In this document: positions 26,601-35,223 of the stretch, in pieces
Layout: every line of letters starts with the position of its first letter
How positions within the stretch are numbered: position 1 is the first letter of the stretch
Source: an uncultured Bacteroidota bacterium
GTDB taxonomy: Bacteria; Bacteroidota; Bacteroidia; Chitinophagales; Chitinophagaceae
Direction of reading: 5' to 3'
Length of the DNA stretch: 44,947 bases
NCBI GenBank assembly: GCA_903882805.1
Contig: CAIRYK010000076.1
Location: 1-44,947, forward strand
Notes under the pieces: generated by a model
Told to the model about the DNA's origin: nothing
Database searches by the model: none
Seen by the model: only the letters and a program-made list of their open reading frames with translations
Program-made: the position numbers and the translations under genes

Positions 26601-27463
26601 ACTAGCATAGCGTTATCTTCATCAAGCACGCTGTCGCGGTCAAGCACCACTTCATTACGCTCGATGGTTACTACTTCACCGGTGTCCTCGTCAACGAAAT
26701 CTTCCGTCCAGCTACGCAATACGCGGGCAGCCAAACGACGACCAATATGGGGCTGTAGTGTCTTTTTATCCACCTTCACCTCATCGGCCATCCCAAACAA
26801 TTCCAGTATGTCCTTATCCGTTTCATAACCTATAGCGCGCAAAAGCGTTGTAACCGGGAATTTCTTCTTACGGTCGATGTAGGCATACATTACGTTGTTG
26901 ATATCGGTAGCAAACTCCATCCATGCGCCTTTGAAAGGAATAACGCGCGCACTATAGATTTTTGTTCCGTTTGGATGCACGCTCTGTCCGAAGAATACGC
27001 CCGGAGAACGATGCAACTGCGATACTACCACACGCTCAGCGCCATTGATAACGAAAGTACCGCGTGGTGTCATGTATGGGATGTTACCCAAAAACACGTC
27101 CTGCACAATAGTTTCAAAATCCACGTGCTCCTCATCATTACAACTGAGCCTCAACTTAGCCTTTAACGGAACAGAATACGTGAGCCCACGCTCCATACAC
27201 TCGTCAATAGTGTAACGGGGTGGGTCGATAAAGTAATCCAGAAACTCCAACACGAAGATGTTGCGGGTGTCAGTTATAGGAAAGTTTTCCTTAAACACGC
27301 GAAACAGACCTTCATTGTTTCGTTTATCAGGAGTTGTTTCCAACTGGAAGAAATCCTGAAACGACTGAAGCTGAATGGCCAGCAGATCGGGCGTTGCAGC
27401 AGCATCGTGCAACTTCCCGAAATTTACTCTTCCGGCTGCGGTCTTTTTTTGTGGTATAGCCAT
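23651..27463 (-). CDS. rpoB: DNA-directed RNA polymerase subunit beta
   Basis: The 1270-aa catalytic core subunit. The rifampicin-binding cluster near residues 475-510 reads [33 protein letters not shown], with the Asp, His and Ser commonly mutated in resistance all wild-type. The block [11 protein letters not shown] follows. The C-terminal part has [27 protein letters not shown] and the end motif [24 protein letters not shown]. The ATG at 27463 is preceded by AGGAG about 12 nt upstream. Unlike the common bacterial order, no rplJ-rplL genes precede it: the next upstream gene on the strand is a small isomerase-like gene 380 bp away. Confidence 0.98.
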   Translation of the reverse strand: MAIPQKKTAAGRVNFGKLHDAAATPDLLAIQLQSFQDFFQLETTPDKRNNEGLFRVFKENFPITDTRNIFVLEFLDYFIDPPRYTIDECMERGLTYSVPLKAKLRLSCNDEEHVDFETIVQDVFLGNIPYMTPRGTFVINGAERVVVSQLHRSPGVFFGQSVHPNGTKIYSARVIPFKGAWMEFATDINNVMYAYIDRKKKFPVTTLLRAIGYETDKDILELFGMADEVKVDKKTLQPHIGRRLAARVLRSWTEDFVDEDTGEVVTIERNEVVLDRDSVLDEDNAMLVQEMGIKTLFLQKEEVSGDFSIIYNTLNKDTSNSELEAVQHIYRQLRGSDAPDDETARGIIEKLFFSDKRYDLGEVGRYKINRKLGLDINLVTKVLSKEDIISIIKYLVRLTNGKAEIDDIDHLSNRRVRTVGEQLFAQFGVGLARMARTIRERMNVRDNEVFTPIDLINARTLSSVINSFFGTSQLSQFLDQTNPLSEITHKRRISALGPGGLSRERAGFEVRDVHYSHYGRLCTIETPEGPNIGLISTLCVHAQINDMGFIETPYHKVKDGRVDLKNFRFLSAEEEDLAKIAQANVPMDDKGNFLEDKIKSRQTGDFPILEPNEVEYMDVAPNQIVGLSASLIPFLEHDDANRALMGSNMQRQAVPLILPQVPIVGTGLEGKAARDARIQIHAEGNGVVEYVDADHIHVRYDRGDKERLVSFEDDLKIYTLTKYKKTNQSTSMTLRPCVRKGQKVKLGDFLTEGYATQDGELALGRNLKVAFMPWKGYNFEDAIVINEKVVREDWFTSVHIDEYELEVRDTKLGEEELTADIPNVSEEATKDLDENGIIRIGAHVGEGDILIGKITPKGETDPTPEEKLLRAIFGDKAGDAKDASLKAPSGTEGIVISKQLFQRAKKDKNSKVREKTALEKIEKVHDKNLEDLKNFLFEKLLILLRDKASAGITNNFGETVLTKGGKFNSKTLGSIDYQNVNPLGWTGDKETDDLINQLLHNFNIKFNEELGRYKREKFNLSIGDELPAGVLKLAKVYLASKRKLKVGDKMAGRHGNKGIVAKIVREEDMPFLEDGTPVDVVLNPLGVPSRMNLGQIYETILGWAGEKLGERYATPIFDGASVEEIENLIIKAGLPDFGHTYLYDGETGERFHQKATVGIIYIIKLHHMVDDKMHARSIGPYSLITQQPLGGKAQFGGQRFGEMEVWALEAYGASNILQELLTLKSDDIVGRAKTYEAIVKGDNIPKAGIPESFNVLVNELRGLGLELKFE

Positions 27464-27843
27464 AGTATTTTTCTACTCCTTTTTACAAACAAAAAATCCC
27501 CGTAACGTAGGCTGGGCCTAACTGTACAGGTAATCGGCATTACTAAAAAATGGTCAAATTTAATTTATCCACGTACTGGTACCTTAGAAAAAGGGATTGC
27601 AAAGATATGCTTTGCGGTGTAAATTATCAAAAAATATTCCGGATTTCCAAAAGTTTTGAGCGTCTTTCCGTAAATAGTTCTAAGCCAACGCTTATCGCTA
27701 TTTACAACCAGGATGATCTGCAGAGTACGGCTGCAATCTGAAACGAATGTACTGACTTTTGAGTTTCCATCCATTTTTATACCTCATTAGTTTTCCACAT
27801 TCCATGCCTACTCTACTGCCGTACACCCTACAAAACCAAACAA
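27464..27843. other. rpoB upstream region
   Basis: 380 bases between the small isomerase-like gene and rpoB, both on the minus strand. It holds the rpoB promoter and a ~135-nt leader in which TAGGC-CCA-GCCTA can form a small hairpin (near 27507-27519) before a minus-strand T-run. Short frames here on both strands have no recognisable product. Confidence 0.6.
27600..27630 (-). promoter_or_regulatory. rpoB promoter (-33 TTG and -7 box)
   Basis: On the minus strand TTG (27630-27628), 20 nt, then TATCTTTG (27607-27600), close to the Bacteroidota TTG-N19-TAnnTTTG consensus. The leader to the ATG is about 130 nt. Confidence 0.65.
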
Positions 27844-28140
27844 CTAATTGAGCGATATACCGGGCATAACAGCCGGCAATACGTTGTGAAACAGTAAAGG
27901 ATGGCAGACTACATCGGTGAAAAACTTGTACAATGGAAATGTATTCACAAGCTCCATAGCCTCCGACTCGGTATCCGCATTTATAACGCACCATATCATG
28001 TTGCGCTGTACAGATACACTGTACGATACAACATGACCGTCGGCAAATAATTTATTTATTTGCCGACGGTGAGTAGGTATAACTGCTACAACTTCGTCAG
28101 TTAATTCAGATAGCTCTAACTGGAACAAAAATGCAGACAT
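27844..28140 (-). CDS. Small muconolactone-isomerase-like/YciI-like protein
   Basis: A 98-aa protein with the ferredoxin-like pattern of the muconolactone delta-isomerase-like family. A strand (FLFQLELSELTDEVVAVIP) leads to a helix (RRQINKLFADGHVVSYSVS), then NMIWCVINADTESEAMELVNTFPLYKFF and the C-terminal HPLLFHNVLPAVMPGISLN. Such proteins form dimeric alpha/beta barrels; in this uncharacterised branch no reaction is known, and no catechol-degradation genes are nearby. The start is 28 bp past the stop of the upstream T9SS type-B gene, with no promoter box between, so they are probably co-transcribed. Confidence 0.7.
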   Translation of the reverse strand: MSAFLFQLELSELTDEVVAVIPTHRRQINKLFADGHVVSYSVSVQRNMIWCVINADTESEAMELVNTFPLYKFFTDVVCHPLLFHNVLPAVMPGISLN

Positions 28141-28167
28141 TTCAATCTGGTTTTATTTACTGTGGGG

Positions 28168-30273
28168 TTAACGCATTATAGTCACGTTACCTGTTTTATT
28201 TATCCGTCTGCCACTGCTGCAGAATGCATCTGCAACCCATACATATACACCTACGGGACATGGCTTATTGTTGAAATTACCATCCCAGGCCTGAGTTACA
28301 TTTGTCGTTTCAAACACCAGTGTTCCCCAACGATCGTAAATTCTAAAATAATTGAGTTTAGCTATCTGCTGATTGATTATACCAAAATGAGACGTCTCAT
28401 AGTTTTCGCTGTTAGGTGCAAATACATTGGGCAAATAAATATCGTCGCACTTCATCCTTACTGTTACAGTATCCTTACGCTGACATTTAAAGGTATCATT
28501 AAGCTCAGTTACGGTAAGATAGTAGGTGAAATCAAATGGTGGCGAAGCAACAGGATTTGCCACCAACGGATCGCTCAGATATTGAACAGGCTCCCATTCA
28601 TAGCTATACCTTCTGTTCCAAGTACTGTCGAACATAGAAGTATACGGACCACCCAATGTTGTTGTAGCGCCATCTTTTACCCAACGGTCTGGACCAGCAT
28701 CGGCCAGTACTTTGCTTACATTGATATCTACATTTGTATCTACCACACAACCGAAAGGATAATAGAGACGAACCGCATAACTTGTATTGTAATTTGGCGC
28801 TACGCGAGCTGAATCGCGATACAAATACGAAGTATCGATATTATAGGTAGTCATCCACCTTATCGAATCAGCAAGACTGCTTATTGCATACAGCTTCAAC
28901 GTATCGCCCTGACAAAGTGTAGTGTCGTTGCTCAAATACAAAGGTGGGTTTGCAATTACTGTTATCGTTTTGCAATCTACCTGCATATTAGGCTGCCCCT
29001 GATTGATGACATAGTATATGTTATAAATACCCGGAGCATTGTAGGAATATACTGGCGGATTAACCTCGGTATAGGATGGAATACTTGAGTTGGTACACTG
29101 TACAAAATTGATGCGTGTCAGCGTGCTATCGCCGGCATTACAGATAAAGCCATACAAATTATCTTTATCACGCAGAATGCTCGATATACCGGAAGGGAAA
29201 TCCATACCGCCCAATACGCTGTATGATACTGCATTGTAAGGGCCAAGAGCAGTTGTCATCTGAATGCCTACTAACTGACTTGTAGTGCTATCGGTAACGT
29301 ATGCATAAAGGTCGCCGCAATCTCTGTTCAGCGTTATAGAAGATGGAGAATCTATTCTGAAAAGGAAGTTACCCAAATTAGCTCCGGTTATAGCCAACGG
29401 AGCAGGTGAAAGGCTCTTACCAAGATCTATACGCGCAATTGAATTGTCGCCCTTGTTAGTTACAAAAAGATACCACTGCTTGTTGTCTTTAATAGCTGCC
29501 ATATCGGTAGGAAAGCTAATAATCGGATTGCCGCCCGGATCGGCAACAACACCCATTGTTGACATAAGAGGAGTATTCGATACATTGAACGAGAAGTCCA
29601 AACGAATCAATTCGCTGTTGTTATGGTTCACTACATATCCGTACCAAATATTTGTTGAGTCCTGAGCAATGAATATTCCTTTAGGGTAGTTAAGCAAACC
29701 GTTGTAGTTACCAAAATTCACGATGTTCGGGCGTGGATTAGACAAATGTGCGCCGAAGTCTATACGAGCCATTGTAGAAGTTGCTGAAGTAAAACCGCCA
29801 GAAACAAATAAATGCCAATGATGTGCAAATGTGTCTTTTACCAAAAACAACGATGTAGGATTGACTGGCAAACCCTTTGTTAGATCGCCAAAGTTGGTAA
29901 CTGTAGGTACGTTATTCAAGCTCGTCCCGTAGTTTAGGCGCAGCAGCGTTCTGCCGTTTCTGTCGCCCTTGTTGATAACAAACCCGTAATAGTTGCCGCT
30001 ATCAAATGCTATATCAATTCCGGTTGGGTTATCAAACTTGAAAGATCGACCTAAATTCACGCCGGTAGGGGCATTCATTAGGTAGCCAGAGCAAAAACCC
30101 CAGTAATAGTTTACGCGGTTAAAGACATTGCTGGTAAGCTTTACAGGCTGATTGATACATACCGTGTCCGGTGCATTAAATAACGAGTCGGGCGACGGAG
30201 TTGCCTTCTGCGCACTCGCATTATTTAGTACCGTTAACACAAGAAATACCAGGAACAACAGATGTTTTTTCAT
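28168..30273 (-). CDS. Secreted T9SS type-B (gliding-motility C-terminal) beta-propeller protein
   Basis: A 701-aa protein with signal peptide MKKHLLFLVFLVLTVLNNASA. Residues ~75-430 are repetitive: NPTGIDIAFDSGNYYGFVINKGD, TSLFLVKDTFAHHWHLFVSGG and YPKGIFIAQDSTNIWYGYVVNHN. Each unit has a GFV-like strand, R-L/I-D/N and a NFG turn, as expected of propeller blades. A PKD/Ig-like part follows (CQGDTLKLYAISS, YEWEPVQYLSDPLVANP). The last ~90 residues are the CHU_C type-B sorting module: DIYLPNVFAPNSE, YFRIYDRWGTLVFETTN, WDGNFNNKPCPVGVYVW, ending KTGNVTIMR. It is exported by T9SS and probably surface-bound; the ligand is unknown. Confidence 0.87.
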   Translation of the reverse strand: MKKHLLFLVFLVLTVLNNASAQKATPSPDSLFNAPDTVCINQPVKLTSNVFNRVNYYWGFCSGYLMNAPTGVNLGRSFKFDNPTGIDIAFDSGNYYGFVINKGDRNGRTLLRLNYGTSLNNVPTVTNFGDLTKGLPVNPTSLFLVKDTFAHHWHLFVSGGFTSATSTMARIDFGAHLSNPRPNIVNFGNYNGLLNYPKGIFIAQDSTNIWYGYVVNHNNSELIRLDFSFNVSNTPLMSTMGVVADPGGNPIISFPTDMAAIKDNKQWYLFVTNKGDNSIARIDLGKSLSPAPLAITGANLGNFLFRIDSPSSITLNRDCGDLYAYVTDSTTSQLVGIQMTTALGPYNAVSYSVLGGMDFPSGISSILRDKDNLYGFICNAGDSTLTRINFVQCTNSSIPSYTEVNPPVYSYNAPGIYNIYYVINQGQPNMQVDCKTITVIANPPLYLSNDTTLCQGDTLKLYAISSLADSIRWMTTYNIDTSYLYRDSARVAPNYNTSYAVRLYYPFGCVVDTNVDINVSKVLADAGPDRWVKDGATTTLGGPYTSMFDSTWNRRYSYEWEPVQYLSDPLVANPVASPPFDFTYYLTVTELNDTFKCQRKDTVTVRMKCDDIYLPNVFAPNSENYETSHFGIINQQIAKLNYFRIYDRWGTLVFETTNVTQAWDGNFNNKPCPVGVYVWVADAFCSSGRRINKTGNVTIMR

Positions 30274-30291
30274 AATCCAGAATATATATTC

Positions 30292-30323
30292 GCGTAATAT
30301 CCTGCTAATATAAGATATTACGC
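30292..30323. promoter_or_regulatory. 10-bp inverted repeat between divergent genes
   Basis: GCGTAATATC (30292-30301) and its exact complement GATATTACGC (30314-30323) are separated by 12 nt. It lies 19 bp upstream of the T9SS type-B start and 51 bp upstream of the S46 peptidase start. It could be an operator or an RNA hairpin; the regulator is unknown. Confidence 0.5.
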
Positions 30324-30374
30324 CAAAACTTTGGCAACAAAGATGTAGATTTATTTCTGGAAATCAAAAAAACT

Positions 30375-32555
30375 ATGCCGAGCACATCAAAAACACTCCT
30401 TTCTTTAACCAAAAGTTGCCTCCTATTTGGCCTGCTTGCAGGCGCTACAATCACAAATGCCAAGGAAGGCATGTGGTTGCCTCCTACTCTTAAAGCACAC
30501 GAAAAAGACATGCGCGCCGAGGGGCTGGAAATACCCATAGACAAAATATATAACGAAAACGGCACAGGACTAAACAATGCTGTTGTGCTCTTTGGCAAGG
30601 GCTGCACCGGCGAGGTTATTTCGTCTAAAGGACTGGTACTCACCAACCACCACTGTGGTTATGGCAGCGTACAGGGCCTCAGCAGCCCCGACAAAGATTA
30701 CTTTGCCTACGGTTTTTGGGCGATGAATATGAAAGAAGAGTTACCAGTAAAGGGGCTAACCGTCACATTCATTCGCCGCATGGAAAACGTGACCGATAAA
30801 ATTCTGCACGATGTATCGCCTACCCTGCCCGATGCTCAGCGCGACAGTATTGTAAATATCAGAATAGCGCAGGTTCAAAAAGAATTTGCGGCCATTACCC
30901 ATCTCGATGCATCTATAAAACCCTATTTTCAGGGCAACCAATATTGGGTAGCCATTACTGAAACCTATACCGATATCCGCCTCGTAGGCTTTCCACCAAA
31001 TGGCATTGGCGCTTTTGGCGGCGATACGGAAAACTGGATGTGGCCAAGACACACCGGCGACTTTAGTATTTTCCGCATTTACGCCGGCGCCGACAACAAA
31101 CCTGCAGAATATGCCGCCAGCAATCAACCCTATAATCCTCAGCAATTCTTCAATATCAATGTCTCAGGATACAAGGAGGGCGATTTCACTATGGTATATG
31201 GTTTCCCGGGCACTACACAGGAATACATATCGTCGTACGAACTTAAGCAGGTATACAATATTATTGACCCAGTTAGTATAGAAGCGCGAACGCGCAAACT
31301 GGATGTATGGACAAAACATATGTCCGACTCCCGCGACATTTTTCTCAAATACACTTCCAAGCGCGCAGGTGTGGCTAATGGCTGGAAAAAATGGCAGGGC
31401 GAAGTTGTAGGTCTTAAACTCAATGACGCTACAGGCAAGAAAGTAGCCTACGAAACCGAATTTCAGAAATGGGCCGATGCCGATAAAACACTGCCTTTTG
31501 CAGCTACCATATTGCCGCGCATTCGTGAGGCTACACAAAAAGTAGATTCCTTACTCTATCAGGACCAGTACAATAAAGAAGCTCCACTGGCGATAGAACT
31601 TATTGCTCAGGGCGCTGCGCTTGAGAAGTTTGTAGCTTGCTTCAGACTCAACCTTCCGCAATTGCAACTCAACGACACTTTGCAAAAACTAATCGGCTCG
31701 CTCGATGGTTTTTACAAAAACTACCACGAGCATACCGACAAAGATGTGTTCGTTTCGCTTATGTCGCTATACTTTACCAAATGCGCTAATAGCCTGCCCG
31801 ACTATTACAAAACACAGTATACAGCCCATAACCAAGACATTAAGGCATGGGCCGACGACATTTACAAAACATCTATGCTGACGGCGCCCGAAAAAATGAA
31901 ATTTTTCCTCTCTAATTTGACCAATGCCGACAGCACGAAGGTTATTAATGACCCGGCGTTGCAACTATACCGCACTATGGCGGCGCACCGCGCACAGAAA
32001 ATAACACCTGTTTTGAAAGAATATTACACCCAAATTAAAATGCTGAACCGGCAATACATGCAGGCGCAAATGGCGTGGAAAAATGATAAAGAATTTTATC
32101 CGGATGCAAACCTTACACTGCGCCTAACTTATGGAAAAGTAAAAGGCCTTGATCCAGATGGGGAGCCAAAATACATGTGGCAAACAAAACTCAGCGAAGC
32201 CCTTGCCCTCGACAATCCTGCTGTTGATGAGTTTATTGTTCCTAAAAAACTGAAAGATCTGAGTAAGGCTAAAAACTTTGGTCGTTGGGGTGTAAACGGC
32301 GATGTGCCGCTGGCTTTTGTAGCTGCAAATCATACCTCCGGCGGTAATTCGGGTAGCCCGGTGCTCAACAGCAAGGGCGAACTCATAGGCACAAACTTCG
32401 ACCGCGCATACGAAGGAACCATGAGCGATTATTATTTCGACCCAAATCGTTGCCGCAATATATCTGTTGATATCCGGTATACATTGTTTATCATAGAAAA
32501 ATTTGGCGATGCAGGTTGGCTGCTCAACGAAATGAAACTTGTCAGCAATAAATAA
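30375..32555 (+). CDS. S46-family dipeptidyl peptidase, DPP11-like
   Basis: A 726-aa periplasmic serine exopeptidase that removes dipeptides from peptide N-termini. The signal peptide ends near TNAKE. The chymotrypsin-fold residues are visible: His93 in LTNHHCGY, Asp229 in WPRHTGDF and Ser659 in SGGNSGSP. The conserved N-terminal MWLPPTL and the helical insert at ~290-570 are present. Arg677, 18 residues after the catalytic Ser, is in the position that published work on Porphyromonas gingivalis uses to separate Asp/Glu-specific DPP11 (Arg) from hydrophobic-preferring DPP7 (Gly). This suggests acidic-dipeptide specificity (inference). It fits an asaccharolytic peptide-using lifestyle. It is divergent from the T9SS type-B gene and convergent with the CbpA pair. 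Confidence 0.93.
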   Translation: MPSTSKTLLSLTKSCLLFGLLAGATITNAKEGMWLPPTLKAHEKDMRAEGLEIPIDKIYNENGTGLNNAVVLFGKGCTGEVISSKGLVLTNHHCGYGSVQGLSSPDKDYFAYGFWAMNMKEELPVKGLTVTFIRRMENVTDKILHDVSPTLPDAQRDSIVNIRIAQVQKEFAAITHLDASIKPYFQGNQYWVAITETYTDIRLVGFPPNGIGAFGGDTENWMWPRHTGDFSIFRIYAGADNKPAEYAASNQPYNPQQFFNINVSGYKEGDFTMVYGFPGTTQEYISSYELKQVYNIIDPVSIEARTRKLDVWTKHMSDSRDIFLKYTSKRAGVANGWKKWQGEVVGLKLNDATGKKVAYETEFQKWADADKTLPFAATILPRIREATQKVDSLLYQDQYNKEAPLAIELIAQGAALEKFVACFRLNLPQLQLNDTLQKLIGSLDGFYKNYHEHTDKDVFVSLMSLYFTKCANSLPDYYKTQYTAHNQDIKAWADDIYKTSMLTAPEKMKFFLSNLTNADSTKVINDPALQLYRTMAAHRAQKITPVLKEYYTQIKMLNRQYMQAQMAWKNDKEFYPDANLTLRLTYGKVKGLDPDGEPKYMWQTKLSEALALDNPAVDEFIVPKKLKDLSKAKNFGRWGVNGDVPLAFVAANHTSGGNSGSPVLNSKGELIGTNFDRAYEGTMSDYYFDPNRCRNISVDIRYTLFIIEKFGDAGWLLNEMKLVSNK

Positions 32556-32574
32556 GCAGATTGCTTATCTACTC

Positions 32575-32620
32575 ATTAAGCCCTTGCTCTTAACCATTTA
32601 TGTTAAAGCAAGGGCTTAAT
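32575..32620. terminator. Bidirectional terminator after the S46 peptidase
   Basis: A 14-bp stem, ATTAAGCCCTTGCT (32575-32588) with 32607-32620, and an inner 5-bp stem (TTAAC/GTTAA) after one bulged C. TTTCTTT follows on the plus strand. It serves the convergent pair. Confidence 0.85.
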
Positions 32621-32630
32621 TTCTTTCGGC

Positions 32631-32933
32631 TTACTCATCGCCAAAACTATTGTTTAGCTTGTCTGCATAAAGCAGGTATCCACCAAGGTCTGACAACAAC
32701 CAGTCGGACTCCAGACAGTTGTCGTGAAATACATACACCCGCTGAAAATGCCGCTGAATAGGAATTGCCATATCTGCGCACAATCTCAATGCGCAATCTA
32801 TAGCATGGGCTACGTCTTGCGTGGTTTGGTAGCCATACAGCCCGGCGAGGCTGCTTGCAAGATGAATAAGCGGCACTTTACGCATGTCACGACCGCCTGA
32901 AAATTCTTCGTACTGATCATAAACCGTAAGCAT
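32631..32933 (-). CDS. Small DinD/BRO-N-like protein coupled to a J protein
   Basis: A 100-aa protein starting 5 nt after the CbpA-like stop (TAA, 5 nt, ATG), so almost certainly co-translated. I recognise no close family. The pattern SLAGLYGYQTTQDVAHAIDCAL, LCADMAIPIQRHFQRVY and SDWLLSDLGGYLLYA resembles the DNA-damage-inducible DinD/antirepressor fold (LGY...A...C..SG..I..HF..V...LS..ACYLI), but much shorter. E. coli cbpA is likewise followed by a ~100-aa modulator gene (cbpM), and the position invites that analogy, yet this sequence does not look like CbpM. A role as J-protein partner is inference only. Confidence 0.6.
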   Translation of the reverse strand: MLTVYDQYEEFSGGRDMRKVPLIHLASSLAGLYGYQTTQDVAHAIDCALRLCADMAIPIQRHFQRVYVFHDNCLESDWLLSDLGGYLLYADKLNNSFGDE

Positions 32934-32938
32934 AACCT

Positions 32939-33826
32939 TTATTTTGTTTGTGCTACCTTGGCAATTGTATCTTTTTGTTCTTGTGTCAGATTTTTGGGTG
33001 TGGTAATATACACACGCACATAGCTATCGCCACGCTGCGTAGGGTCGTCATATTTAGGCATACCCATATCCTTTAGTCTAAACGATTTGTCGCTATCCGT
33101 ACCTGCTGGTATATTAATGTTCAGGGTTTTGTCTATTGTCTGTACGGCCAGCTTGCCGCCAAGTATAGCCGTAAATGCATCGAGCGGCGCATCAAAGTAC
33201 AGATCGTTACCCCTACGCTCGTACCGCGGATGCTTTTGCACATATACAGTAATAAATAAGTCGCCTGCCGGACCACCGTTACGTCCCGGCCCACCTTTCT
33301 CCTTCATTTTCAGTATCTGTCCCTCAGCTATCCCCGGCTTCAACTTAAGGTTGAGCGTCTGGTTTTCCAGATTTACCTGCCGTGTGCAACCAGCAAAAGC
33401 CTCTTCCAGGCTAATTGTGGTTTCGGTCTGATAATCTTCGCCCTTCATTGCTCTTGCGCCCTTTCTTTTACCTCCAAAACCGGTGGTGTGCTGACCAAAA
33501 AGGTTGTCGAAAAAATCAGAAAACTGCCCGTCGCCCTGAGTGTAATAATTAGCGCCGCCGGGTTGCCCGCCAGATTGCCGGTATTCGTTCGGGTTGCCCT
33601 GATATTGCCAGTTTTCACCCAGATCGTCATACTTTTTCCGCTTGGCTACATCGCTCAGCACATCGTTAGCTTCATTAATCTCTTTGAATTTGTCTTCCGC
33701 TTTTTTGTCTCCTGGATTCTTATCCGGATGAAACTTTACAGCGAGCTTTCGATAGGCTTTTTTTATCTCATCCTGTGTTGCCTTCTTATCTACACCCAAT
33801 ATTTTGTAATAATCTTTGTATTCCAT
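32939..33826 (-). CDS. CbpA-like type B J-domain co-chaperone
   Basis: A 295-aa Hsp70 co-chaperone. The J-domain spans residues 1-70 ([25 protein letters not shown], then [28 protein letters not shown]), followed by a glycine/glutamine-rich linker (~80-115). Two substrate-binding C-terminal domains follow: [16 protein letters not shown]...[26 protein letters not shown] and [19 protein letters not shown]...[16 protein letters not shown]. No CXXCXGXG zinc repeats are present, so it is type B (CbpA) rather than DnaJ proper. An exact -7 box (TAACTTTG, 33903-33896) is 70 bp upstream. The small gene directly downstream is in the same operon. Confidence 0.92.
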   Translation of the reverse strand: MEYKDYYKILGVDKKATQDEIKKAYRKLAVKFHPDKNPGDKKAEDKFKEINEANDVLSDVAKRKKYDDLGENWQYQGNPNEYRQSGGQPGGANYYTQGDGQFSDFFDNLFGQHTTGFGGKRKGARAMKGEDYQTETTISLEEAFAGCTRQVNLENQTLNLKLKPGIAEGQILKMKEKGGPGRNGGPAGDLFITVYVQKHPRYERRGNDLYFDAPLDAFTAILGGKLAVQTIDKTLNINIPAGTDSDKSFRLKDMGMPKYDDPTQRGDSYVRVYITTPKNLTQEQKDTIAKVAQTK

Positions 33827-33895
33827 GGCAAATTACATTCAGTTACTCCTTACCTACTGCCCAATACGCCTTAGGCAGCTCAGTATAGATTTTAC

Positions 33896-33903
33896 CAAAG
33901 TTA
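33896..33903 (-). promoter_or_regulatory. -7 box of the CbpA-like operon
   Basis: TAACTTTG on the minus strand, an exact consensus match, 69 nt before the ATG at 33826. Confidence 0.5.
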
Positions 33904-34049
33904 CGAAAATTAAAAACCATATACCATGAGTTGCGTCAGCATAAAAGCGTTAAAATTAGGTATATGAAGTACCCACACAACTCGCCCTGAAGTAGGTCAA
34001 AACGCTACAACTATTCCTAACTCATGATTATATAAACTCAGTATAGCTA

Positions 34050-34592
34050 CTATTTCAGCACCTGAAATGAATTAAAAAACGCGGCTATTTCGTTATTGGT
34101 GGGATAGCTTTTCTTAGCCACTACAGTTACATCGTATTTCTTGTTGTTCACTATACAAATCTTCACAATAGCTATTGTGGTGCCGCGTGGTTCATCGTAA
34201 ATAAACGCTCTGCCTGGGTAACCGTTCAGCTCTATTACCTGCGATTCTATGTCTTTACTCTCGTTAAAGTCCATTTTACGCAAATCAATACAACTGTCCA
34301 GTATAGAGTTCAGATGGGCCGAGTCGGTTGTATATCTTGCCGGACAATCAGTATAGCTCACCTGAAACAACTTAAACTTATCTATAGCAAAGCTCGATGG
34401 CTTCCAGGTAATAAAGTGTGTTGTTTGCTTTCCAAACGGAGTTACCTCTCTTTTTTCCGACTTTGTAATTTCAGATGGCATATAAATAGAAAAACCGCCT
34501 TCGCGCGATGTGTACTTAGACCACTGTGTGTTTTTAGCGCAACCCGCAATCAACAACGCGCCAAGAAGCAAAACAACAACCGATAAACGCAT
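34050..34592 (-). CDS. Hypothetical lipoprotein
   Basis: A 180-aa protein with a lipobox, LLIAGC (Cys18). The mature part begins WSKYTSREGGFSIYMPSEI and ends FFNSFQVLK, with the middle NGYPGRAFIYDEPRG and IVNNKKYDVTVVAKKS. This arrangement, an F-x-I-x-x-P start, a central GY.G..F and a final F..SF, is the layout of PsbP/MOG1-like beta-sheet lipoproteins. It is a resemblance, not an identification. It is transcribed alone behind an exact -7 box (TACATTTG, 34638-34631), 38 bp before the ATG. No function can be given. Confidence 0.75.
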   Translation of the reverse strand: MRLSVVVLLLGALLIAGCAKNTQWSKYTSREGGFSIYMPSEITKSEKREVTPFGKQTTHFITWKPSSFAIDKFKLFQVSYTDCPARYTTDSAHLNSILDSCIDLRKMDFNESKDIESQVIELNGYPGRAFIYDEPRGTTIAIVKICIVNNKKYDVTVVAKKSYPTNNEIAAFFNSFQVLK

Positions 34593-34630
34593 AAGTCTGC
34601 TTATTTTATATACTTGAAAAGATTACTGTA

Positions 34631-34638
34631 CAAATGTA
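34631..34638 (-). promoter_or_regulatory. -7 box of the lipoprotein gene
   Basis: TACATTTG on the minus strand, an exact consensus match, 38 nt before the ATG. Confidence 0.5.
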
Positions 34639-34700
34639 AAAATTAAATACCGAAATAATAGTCTGCCCTGAAGTAGCAATAACGGAATTTACACAATATA

Positions 34701-34733
34701 AAAGCCGCCAATCGCTAAGGATTGGCGGCCTTT
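34701..34733 (-). terminator. Terminator after the KKDGTPDMR repeat gene
   Basis: GCCGCCAATC (34704-34713) pairs perfectly with 34720-34729 around a 6-nt loop. AAA and TTT extend the stem past a bulged C, giving the minus-strand U-tract. Confidence 0.85.
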
Positions 34734-34759
34734 GAATTATTTACACAAAAATAGGCAGA

Positions 34760-35092
34760 CTATTTTTTCTTAGCTGCTTCTTTGTTTTCTTTAGTGCGCA
34801 TATCAGGCGTGCCGTCTTTCTTCATTTTGCCAGCTGGTTTTTCTTCTTTCTTCTCTTTGTTTTCTTTGTAGCGCATATCTGGTGTGCCGTCTTTTTTAGT
34901 TTTGCCAGCTGCTGGTTGTGCAGCGGCTGCTGCATCCTTGTTTTCTTTATGGCGCATATCGGGTGTGCCATCTTTCTTCATTTTGCCAGCTTTAGCTTCT
35001 TTTGGAGCCGCAGCTTTGGGGGCTTTATCTTGTGCAAATGAGGCTCCGCTCATTATCAACACCGACAGTAAAATGCAAATGAGTCTTTTCAT
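34760..35092 (-). CDS. Secreted protein with three KKDGTPDMRxKENK repeats
   Basis: A 110-aa protein: signal peptide (MKRLICILLSVLIMSGASFAQ), then an Ala/Lys/Pro-rich low-complexity region carrying three copies of a 17-residue repeat, GK(M/T)KKDGTPDMR(H/Y/T)KENK, at residues 36-52, 63-79 and 88-104. The spacers are AAAAAQPAA-like and EKKEEKPA-like. The protein is strongly basic and likely unstructured, located in the periplasm or outside. The repeat is nearly invariant, suggesting a bound ligand or partner. I recall the KKDGTPDMRYKENK string from single-copy Bacteroidota secreted peptides but know no function. The ATG at 35092 is chosen because the signal peptide starts there; the frame is open to 35152. 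Confidence 0.8.
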   Translation of the reverse strand: MKRLICILLSVLIMSGASFAQDKAPKAAAPKEAKAGKMKKDGTPDMRHKENKDAAAAAQPAAGKTKKDGTPDMRYKENKEKKEEKPAGKMKKDGTPDMRTKENKEAAKKK

Positions 35093-35223
35093 TGTGGTTA
35101 ATTTTTGAAGCAAATTAAGTAATTTGTTTGAAACAAATAATCTGATTAACAATTATTTACCGATACAGATACTTATTCATCAATAGCGCTACATTAATTA
35201 TGGATACACGCTTTCATTGGCGT

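Noticed and set aside
27565..27774. 69-aa minus-strand frame between rpoB and the isomerase-like gene
   Set aside because: It overlaps the rpoB promoter and has no homology-like features.
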